Part shown: piece by piece, positions 7,512-11,993 of the stretch | How the letters are laid out: the number at the start of each line of letters is the position of its first letter | Numbering within the stretch: the first letter of the stretch is position 1 | Assembly: GCA_945901195.1 (NCBI GenBank) | Contig: CAMDKB010000094.1 | Coordinates: forward strand, 1-11,993 | From: Rhizobium sp. Q54 | GTDB taxonomy: Bacteria; Pseudomonadota; Alphaproteobacteria; Rhizobiales; Beijerinckiaceae | Length of the DNA stretch: 11,993 nt | Direction of reading: 5' to 3' | Notes under the pieces: generated by a model | Told to the model about the DNA's origin: nothing | What the model saw: only the letters and a program-made list of their open reading frames with translations | The model's database searches: none | Program-made: the position numbers and the translations under genes

Positions 7512-8501
7512 TTATTCCGGTTCGATTTTCGCCAGTTTGGCGGCAGCCATCAGCGCAGTCGCTTCGTTCTTGATCCACGTGACAGATTCCGATGGCGACA
7601 GGCCGTTCGGATCAGAGCCAGCGGCTTCGAAGCGCTTGATGAGTTCAGCATCCTGCGACGCGGCCTTCACAGCTTCAGACAAGCGTTCGATGATGGGTGC
7701 AGGCGTGCCCTTTGGCGCAAGCAGCGCCATCGTTCCAAGCAGGCCCATGCCCTTGATGCCGAACTCATCAAATGTAGGCATCTCCGGATAGAGTTTCGAT
7801 CGTTTGTCCGCTGCAATGGCCAGAATCCGGATCTTGCCTTGCTTGACGAAATTGGGCAGCGCGGTCCCCGATTGCACGCCGAATGCGACTTCGCCAGCAA
7901 CCAGCGCGGGCAAGATCTGGCTGTTGCCCTTGTAGGGGATATGGCTCACCTTAAGACCTGTTTGCGAAACTAATGTCTCCATCGTCAGATGGTGAAGTGA
8001 GCCAATGCCCGCCGTGCCATAATTGTATTTGCCAGGATTGTCTTTCAGAAACGCCAGTAACTCCGGCAGGCCTCCGCTGACAGGTACTGTTGCGCTGACG
8101 ACCAGATAATTGGATGTCGTGGCGAAGACGCTTATGGGCTGAAAATCGTTGATCGCATCATAGGGCAGCGATTTGAACATTGCAGGCGCAATGCCCCACA
8201 TCTGCGAATCCGCTGCCAGCAGCGTGTAGCCATCTGGCGTTGCACGCGCAACAGTTTGCGCCGCTATGATGGAGCCAGCACTGGGCCTGTTCTCGATCAG
8301 AATTTGCTGATTGAGGCTTTTTCTCAGCTGATCGCCGTAAATGCGTGTAACGGTATCGGGAAACCCGCCCGGCGGATAAGCAACGAGAATGCGAATGGGT
8401 GCTGAAGGAAAACTGGTCTGCGCCACAACGGCCGCAGGTCCGGCTGCAACTAGTCCTGCAGCGATCAGCGCAGATGCAAGTGTGATCTTCAGGCCCGGCA
8501 T
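7512..8501 (-). CDS. Bug/TctC-family periplasmic solute-binding protein (copy 2)
   Basis: Predicted periplasmic carboxylate-binding protein of 329 residues. The signal peptide covers about 1-27 (MPGLKITLASALIAAG...AVVA). The mature protein starts QTSFPSAPIRILVAYPPGG with the ligand-loop aspartate in GGFPDTVTR. Family motifs follow: ARATPDGYTLL, SLPYDAINDFQPIS, YNYGTAGIGSLHHLTME and SHIPYKGNSQILPALVAGE. The ATG at 8501 is chosen over the in-frame 8543 because GGGAG lies about eight bases upstream and a signal peptide follows directly. No TctA/TctB genes are near. It is probably the first gene of a two-gene transcript with the P450, and is divergent from the flavin monooxygenase. It is clearly a different paralogue from copy 1, with only motif-level similarity in the ligand loop, so probably a different ligand. 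Confidence 0.93.
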   Translation of the reverse strand: MPGLKITLASALIAAGLVAAGPAAVVAQTSFPSAPIRILVAYPPGGFPDTVTRIYGDQLRKSLNQQILIENRPSAGSIIAAQTVARATPDGYTLLAADSQMWGIAPAMFKSLPYDAINDFQPISVFATTSNYLVVSATVPVSGGLPELLAFLKDNPGKYNYGTAGIGSLHHLTMETLVSQTGLKVSHIPYKGNSQILPALVAGEVAFGVQSGTALPNFVKQGKIRILAIAADKRSKLYPEMPTFDEFGIKGMGLLGTMALLAPKGTPAPIIERLSEAVKAASQDAELIKRFEAAGSDPNGLSPSESVTWIKNEATALMAAAKLAKIEPE

Positions 8502-8682
8502 TGAAATCTCCCTGCGTGGTGTGGCTTCTTGTACGGGTCGCAATTGTGATAGAGGCTAATTCACCATTTCATGCTGCGTCAAGAAGAATGAAAGATGCGT
8601 CTTCCAGAGCCAGGTTGACATGCGTGAAAGAGCGTACTCTCATCCGTTATAGGCATTTGGGACGCAGACAGAGAGACAAACT
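8502..8682. promoter_or_regulatory. Divergent promoter region between Bug copy 2 and the flavin monooxygenase
   Basis: On the plus strand, TTGACA (8615-8620), a perfect -35 box, is followed after 17 bases by TCTCAT (8638-8643), a 4/6 match to a -10 box; this would give the monooxygenase a leader of about 30-40 bases. On the minus strand, TTGACG (complement of 8577-8582) is a good -35 for Bug copy 2, but its -10 (TTAGCC or TAGCCT, near 8553-8559) is poor, as expected if an activator is needed. Confidence 0.45.
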
Positions 8683-9729
8683 ATGAAATTTGGCCTGCAA
8701 TATTTTCCCGTCGCCTCCGAAAAAAGATCGACAGCGCAATATTTCGCTGAATGTCTCAATCTGGCGGAAGAGGCTGACAAACTGGGCTATACACATGCGC
8801 GCATAGTCGAGCATTACTTTCATCGCTACGGCGGTTCAAGTCCAAACCCGCTGGTCTTCCTTGCCGCATTGGCGCAACGCACCAAGCATATGCGTATGGT
8901 GACTGGCGCCATTCTTCCTGTATTCAATAATCCTATCAAGCTTGCCGGTGAAATCGGCATGGTGGATGCGCTCTCTGGCGGGCGGCTGGATGTCGGCGTT
9001 GCCCGCGCATTTCTGCCGCATGAATTCCGCCGCTTCAAGATTTCACCCGATGAGTCGCAAGCGCGCTTTCGTGAAGGACTTGAACAGATCGACCTTTTAC
9101 TTCGCACCGAGCATGCTTCCCACAATGGTCAGTTTCATACCTTCGAGGATATAACATCGACGCCGCGCCCGACGCAGAAGCCCCGTCCGAAGTTTTTTGT
9201 GGCCGCAACGCAGACAGCTGAAACTTTCGAGTTTGCGGGCCGCAATGGCCATGCGCTGATGGCTATTCCCATCGGCCCCATCAAGCCGTTGCTGGAATCA
9301 TACCGCAATGCGTGGCGTGCCGCCGGCCATCCCGGGCAAGGCGAAGTGATGGTCGCATTCCACATGCATTGCCATGAAGATGCCGCCAAAGCGCGCGATC
9401 TCGCTCGCGATGCATTTGCCATGTATTTCGACGCATTGAACGAATGTGTTCAGGAATGGGGGCAGGGGCAGTCGAGCAAGGACTATGTCGATTACGATAA
9501 ACAGGCCAAGGCGCTCGAACAAGCGAGCATGGATTCCCAGATCGAGAGTGGCGGAGCATGGATAGGCACGCCGCGCGAGATCATCGAAAACATCAAACGT
9601 GTGCGTGAGCGCATCGGACCTTTTGAACACGCCTCCGTGCAGGTGAATTTCGGCGATCTTTCCTATGATGTGGGACTGGCGTCGTTGCGCCTGTTCGCCC
9701 GCGACGTGCTGCCGGTGTTTGCGGACTGA
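8683..9729 (+). CDS. Luciferase-like (LLM class) flavin-dependent monooxygenase
   Basis: Predicted FMNH2-dependent oxidoreductase of the bacterial luciferase/alkanesulfonate monooxygenase superfamily, 348 residues, a single TIM-barrel domain, cytoplasmic. It begins MKFGLQYFPVASE, the usual first strand; E43-H44 in IVEHYFHRYG matches the conserved E-H of the family. The strand-helix block GEIGMVDALSGGRLDVGVAR (89-108) and the later PRPTQKPRPKFFVAATQT segment are typical of class members that act on small organic molecules. It needs a flavin reductase, which is not in the window. Substrate is unknown; members oxidise alkanesulfonates, aldehydes, long alkanes, EDTA-like chelators or aromatics. 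It is divergent from Bug copy 2 and isolated from mod by a hairpin and a separate promoter, so it appears monocistronic. The ribosome site AGAGAG is modest. Confidence 0.93.
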   Translation: MKFGLQYFPVASEKRSTAQYFAECLNLAEEADKLGYTHARIVEHYFHRYGGSSPNPLVFLAALAQRTKHMRMVTGAILPVFNNPIKLAGEIGMVDALSGGRLDVGVARAFLPHEFRRFKISPDESQARFREGLEQIDLLLRTEHASHNGQFHTFEDITSTPRPTQKPRPKFFVAATQTAETFEFAGRNGHALMAIPIGPIKPLLESYRNAWRAAGHPGQGEVMVAFHMHCHEDAAKARDLARDAFAMYFDALNECVQEWGQGQSSKDYVDYDKQAKALEQASMDSQIESGGAWIGTPREIIENIKRVRERIGPFEHASVQVNFGDLSYDVGLASLRLFARDVLPVFAD

Positions 9730-9731
9730 TA

Positions 9732-9763
9732 CCAAAGCGAGAAAGCTTGGTTCATCGCTTTGG
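9732..9763 (+). terminator. Hairpin downstream of the flavin monooxygenase
   Basis: CCAAAGCGA (9732-9740) and TCGCTTTGG (9755-9763) form a perfect 9-bp stem with a 14-base loop starting two bases after the monooxygenase stop. No T-run follows, so it is either a weak or factor-assisted terminator or an mRNA 3'-end stabiliser. Confidence 0.5.
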
Positions 9764-9799
9764 CGAGCGAGATCGCCCTCGGCATAAACTTGAGGCAGC

Positions 9800-9828
9800 T
9801 TGACCCGCTTCTCCCAGCGCTATATTCA
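9800..9828 (+). promoter_or_regulatory. Probable mod operon promoter
   Basis: TTGACC (9800-9805) is a 5/6 match to a -35 box; TATTCA (9823-9828) lies 17 bases downstream, or TATATT (9821-9826) 15 bases downstream, as the -10. Both -10 choices overlap the left arm of the ModE-type operator, so bound ModE would block polymerase. Confidence 0.55.
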
Positions 9829-9841
9829 AACGGATATAGCG
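9818..9841. promoter_or_regulatory. ModE-type molybdate-responsive operator
   Basis: CGCTATAT (9818-9825) and ATATAGCG (9834-9841) form a perfect 8-bp inverted repeat with an 8-base spacer. This matches the known ModE/Mop-box pattern of Proteobacteria (TATAT-centred palindromes upstream of mod operons). It ends 21 bases before the modA ATG and overlaps the predicted -10. ModE-molybdate binding here would repress transport when molybdate is sufficient. No modE gene is in the window. Confidence 0.85.
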
Positions 9842-9862
9842 ATTTTGGGAAAGCGCGGGCTT

Positions 9863-10651
9863 ATGCGTGAGTGGAGGAGGGTGTGCGTTCGGCTGGCGGC
9901 CGCCATTGGCGTTGCCTCCATGATGAACTTCGCCTTCGCGCAAAATAGGCCTGTCACGATTTTCGCTGCCGTAAGCCTGAAGGAAGCGCTGGATTCAGCC
10001 ATGAGTGACTATCGCAAGATTGGCGGCGCGGTGAGCCTTTCCTATGCAGGCTCCAACACGCTTGCGAGGCAAATCGAACAGGGCGCTCCTGCCGATTTGT
10101 TCATTTCAGCTGATAACGACTGGACGGACTACCTTGCCGCGCGCAAGTTCCTCCGCGAAGCGAGCTTGTACCCGCTGTTGGGAAATGGACTGGTGCTCAT
10201 CGCCCCAAGCGCAGACGCCACACCGCTTGATCTTGCAGATCAAAGTGCGTTGGCGCAAAGGCTGCGGGGCGGGCGTCTCTCAGTGGCCGATACGAACAAC
10301 GTGCCCGCCGGGCGTTACGCGCGCGCTTCGCTTGAAAAGCTGGGCCAGTGGGAGAGTGTCAAAAGCACACTTGCTCAGGCCGACAATGTGCGTGCAGCGT
10401 TGATGTTTGTTGCACGCGGGGAATCCCCCCTCGGGATAGTGTATGCGACCGACGCAAAATCCGAACCGCGTGTGAGCATAGTGGCGCGGTTTCCCGCGTA
10501 CACCCATCCGCCCATAGTTTATCCCATTGCCCTCGTGAGGGAGTCGCAAAACCCGCGCGCGGAGGCCGTGCTCGGTTATCTGAAATCGCCGAAAGCCCGG
10601 GCTATTTTTGAATCCTATGGCTTTACCATACCCGGAAAGTCCGGCACGTGA
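9863..10651 (+). CDS. modA: Molybdate ABC transporter, periplasmic substrate-binding protein ModA
   Basis: Binds molybdate (and probably tungstate) in the periplasm and delivers it to ModBC. It has 262 residues. The signal peptide is MREWRRVCVRLAAAIG...FAFA, with cleavage near 26. Family motifs: FAAVSLKEAL (34-43), with S38 a candidate oxyanion ligand; YAGSNTLARQI (61-71), with S64; GAPADLFISAD (74-84); ADTNNVPAGRYAR (142-154); and the late segment MFVARGESPLGIVYATDA (181-198), with Y194. The ATG at 9863 is preferred to an in-frame TTG at 9800 because the TTG would add residues encoded by the promoter and operator and hide the signal peptide. The stop overlaps the modB start by four bases (GTGA), indicating translational coupling. 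Expression is probably ModE-repressed. Confidence 0.96.
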   Translation: MREWRRVCVRLAAAIGVASMMNFAFAQNRPVTIFAAVSLKEALDSAMSDYRKIGGAVSLSYAGSNTLARQIEQGAPADLFISADNDWTDYLAARKFLREASLYPLLGNGLVLIAPSADATPLDLADQSALAQRLRGGRLSVADTNNVPAGRYARASLEKLGQWESVKSTLAQADNVRAALMFVARGESPLGIVYATDAKSEPRVSIVARFPAYTHPPIVYPIALVRESQNPRAEAVLGYLKSPKARAIFESYGFTIPGKSGT

Positions 10652-11340
10652 GTTTCACCGACGGCGAAGTGACGGCCATTCTGCTTTCGCTGCGCATTGC
10701 GCTGGTTGCTGCGCTGGTCAGTTTGCCTTTTGCAATCTGGGTCGCCTTTTTATTGGCGCGCAGGGATTTTTGGGGCCGCGCTGTTCTGAACGGGCTGGTG
10801 CATTTGCCGCTGGTTCTGCCGCCTGTTGTGACAGGCTATCTTCTCCTCACCACATTCGGACGACGCGGTGCAATTGGCAGCGCACTGGAAAGCTGTTGTG
10901 GCATCGTCTTGTCGTTCCGCTGGACTGGAGCCGTGCTGGCCGCCGCCATCATGGCCTTTCCGCTGATTGTGCGCGCCATTCGCCTGTCTATGGAAGCCGT
11001 TGATCCCAAGATAGAAGCAGCCGCTTCCACACTTGGAGCATCCCCCCTGATGGTTTTTGTCACAGTGACATTGCCACTGTCGTTACCGGGTATACTGGCA
11101 GGCGCCATCCTGGGTTTTGCCAAGGCGCTGGGGGAGTTTGGCGCAACCATCACGTTCGTCTCCAATATTCCCGGCGAAACACAAACCATAGCGTCTGCGA
11201 TCTATGGCTACACGCAAACCCCCGGTGGTGAAGCGGGAACCTGGCGGCTCATGATTGTCTCCATCATCATCGCGATGATAGCTCTGTTGTTGTCTGAACT
11301 TTGCGCCCGCCGGATTTCACGTCGGGGGCTTGACCTCTGA
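10648..11340 (+). CDS. modB: Molybdate ABC transporter permease ModB
   Basis: Inner-membrane channel subunit that works as a dimer with two ModC ATPases. It has 230 residues, the usual length, with about five membrane segments (near 9-36, 50-70, 93-112, 135-160 and 201-219). The coupling EAA loop reads EAAASTLGASPL (123-134), followed by the conserved proline-rich TLPLSLPGILAG and ALGEFGATITF (160-170), typical of molybdate/sulfate permeases. It uses a GTG start at 10648 overlapping the modA stop, supported by GGAAAG at 10633-10638. Its TGA stop shares its last base with the modC ATG. Molybdate rather than sulfate specificity follows from the neighbours. Confidence 0.95.
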   Translation: MSFTDGEVTAILLSLRIALVAALVSLPFAIWVAFLLARRDFWGRAVLNGLVHLPLVLPPVVTGYLLLTTFGRRGAIGSALESCCGIVLSFRWTGAVLAAAIMAFPLIVRAIRLSMEAVDPKIEAAASTLGASPLMVFVTVTLPLSLPGILAGAILGFAKALGEFGATITFVSNIPGETQTIASAIYGYTQTPGGEAGTWRLMIVSIIIAMIALLLSELCARRISRRGLDL

Positions 11341-11990
11341 TGATGGAGATCTGCATCAGCCGCCGCCAGGGTGAATTTCTGCTTGATGTGGATATGAAAC
11401 TCGAAGGGCCCGTCACTGCGTTGTTCGGTCCCAGTGGCGCTGGCAAGACAAGCGTTCTTCAGATCGTTGCCGGGTTGGCGAACGCTGATCGCGGCCGGGT
11501 CGTCGTCAATGGCGTGATCTGGCTCGATACGAGCGCAGGGATCAATCTGCCCGCGCATCAGCGCCGCATAGGCTATGTTTTTCAGGAAGGCCGGCTGTTT
11601 CCGCATTTGCGCGTGCGCAGCAACCTCAATTATGGGCGCTGGTTTCGCCGCGATCGCACGGCAAGGTTTGAACGCGACGATGTTATTGGCCTGCTGGGCA
11701 TCGGCGGCTTGTTGGATCGCTGGCCGGTCAATCTTTCGGGCGGCGAAGCACAGCGCGTTGCCATAGGACGTGCATTGATGAGCGATCCAGACTTGTTGCT
11801 GATGGATGAACCTCTGGCCTCGCTTGATTCCGCACGGCGTGCAGAAATCTTGCCCTATATCGAAAAACTGCGTGACCACTTTGGATTGCCGACACTGTAT
11901 GTCTCTCATGCACGCGAAGAGATTGAACGACTTGCCAATGAGATCGTGACCATGGAGGCAGGAAAGGTTGTCTCCGTTGATCGCCGGTAA
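11340..11990 (+). CDS. modC: Molybdate ABC transporter ATP-binding protein ModC, short form without TOBE domain
   Basis: Cytoplasmic ATPase that powers molybdate import through ModB. The nucleotide-binding domain is complete: Walker A GPSGAGKT (30-37), Q-loop Q82 in VFQEGRLFPHL, signature LSGGEAQRVAIGRAL (132-146), Walker B LLLMDEP (152-158) and switch H190 in YVSHA. The protein ends at residue 216, just after the core domain. E. coli ModC has 352 residues with a C-terminal TOBE/mop domain that binds molybdate and inhibits transport; that part is absent here. The stop (TAA, 11988-11990) comes three bases before the window edge, so it is not a window truncation. A second ATG at 11343 is an equally possible start; coupling to the modB stop favours either. 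Confidence 0.94.
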   Translation: MMEICISRRQGEFLLDVDMKLEGPVTALFGPSGAGKTSVLQIVAGLANADRGRVVVNGVIWLDTSAGINLPAHQRRIGYVFQEGRLFPHLRVRSNLNYGRWFRRDRTARFERDDVIGLLGIGGLLDRWPVNLSGGEAQRVAIGRALMSDPDLLLMDEPLASLDSARRAEILPYIEKLRDHFGLPTLYVSHAREEIERLANEIVTMEAGKVVSVDRR

Positions 11991-11993
11991 TCA

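Noticed and set aside
9800..9862. TTG start giving ModA 21 extra residues
   Set aside because: The segment holds the -35/-10 boxes and the ModE palindrome, and would place charged residues before the signal peptide.
11208..11909. 233-codon minus-strand frame
   Set aside because: Antisense to modB/modC, which have clear motifs and overlapping starts.

Overview
The window is GC-rich bacterial DNA packed with genes on both strands. The style fits Alphaproteobacteria: a DEAD-box helicase with a DbpA-type RNA-binding domain and a lysine-rich tail, Bug/TctC solute-binding proteins, a cyclopropane-synthase-family methyltransferase, and a ModE-type operator of the CGCTATAT/ATATAGCG kind. This placement is inference from gene style, not a phylogenetic result. 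I see no insertion sequence, prophage, CRISPR array, tRNA or rRNA.

Layout, left to right. (1) 1-1554 (+): the C-terminal part of a DEAD-box RNA helicase cut by the window edge. It converges, with two bases between the stop codons, on (2) 1557-2525 (-): a Bug/TctC periplasmic binding protein. (3) 2715-3965 (+), divergent from it: a Rieske non-haem iron oxygenase large subunit of the phthalate-4,5-dioxygenase type. (4) 3978-5294 (-), convergent: a cyclopropane-fatty-acyl-phospholipid synthase-family methyltransferase. (5) 5295-5678: a 384-bp stretch with no convincing gene. (6) 5679-6221 (+): a stand-alone MOSC-domain protein. (7) 8501 down to 6236 (-): a second Bug/TctC protein followed by a cytochrome P450, probably one transcript. 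(8) 8683-9729 (+), divergent from the second Bug gene: a luciferase-like flavin monooxygenase. (9) 9863-11990 (+): modA-modB-modC, a complete, overlapping molybdate ABC transporter operon with a perfect ModE-type inverted repeat in its promoter.

How the genes may work together. The middle of the window has the look of accessory catabolism: three unrelated oxygenases (Rieske, P450, flavin-dependent) and two orphan high-affinity binding proteins with no TctA/TctB membrane partners in view. A Bug gene sits head-to-head with an oxygenase gene twice, with about 180-190 bp between the start codons each time. That suggests, but does not prove, that each pair is induced by and acts on a related organic acid or aromatic substrate. 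The mod operon supplies molybdate and is probably repressed by ModE when molybdate is plentiful. The MOSC protein belongs to a superfamily linked to molybdenum-cofactor chemistry, so a thematic link is possible but weak.

Nothing here is clearly a new multi-gene system. The best points to follow up are the P450 whose I-helix lacks the usual acid residue, the ModE operator overlapping the mod promoter, the ModC that lacks its C-terminal molybdate-binding domain, and the repeated Bug/oxygenase pairing.
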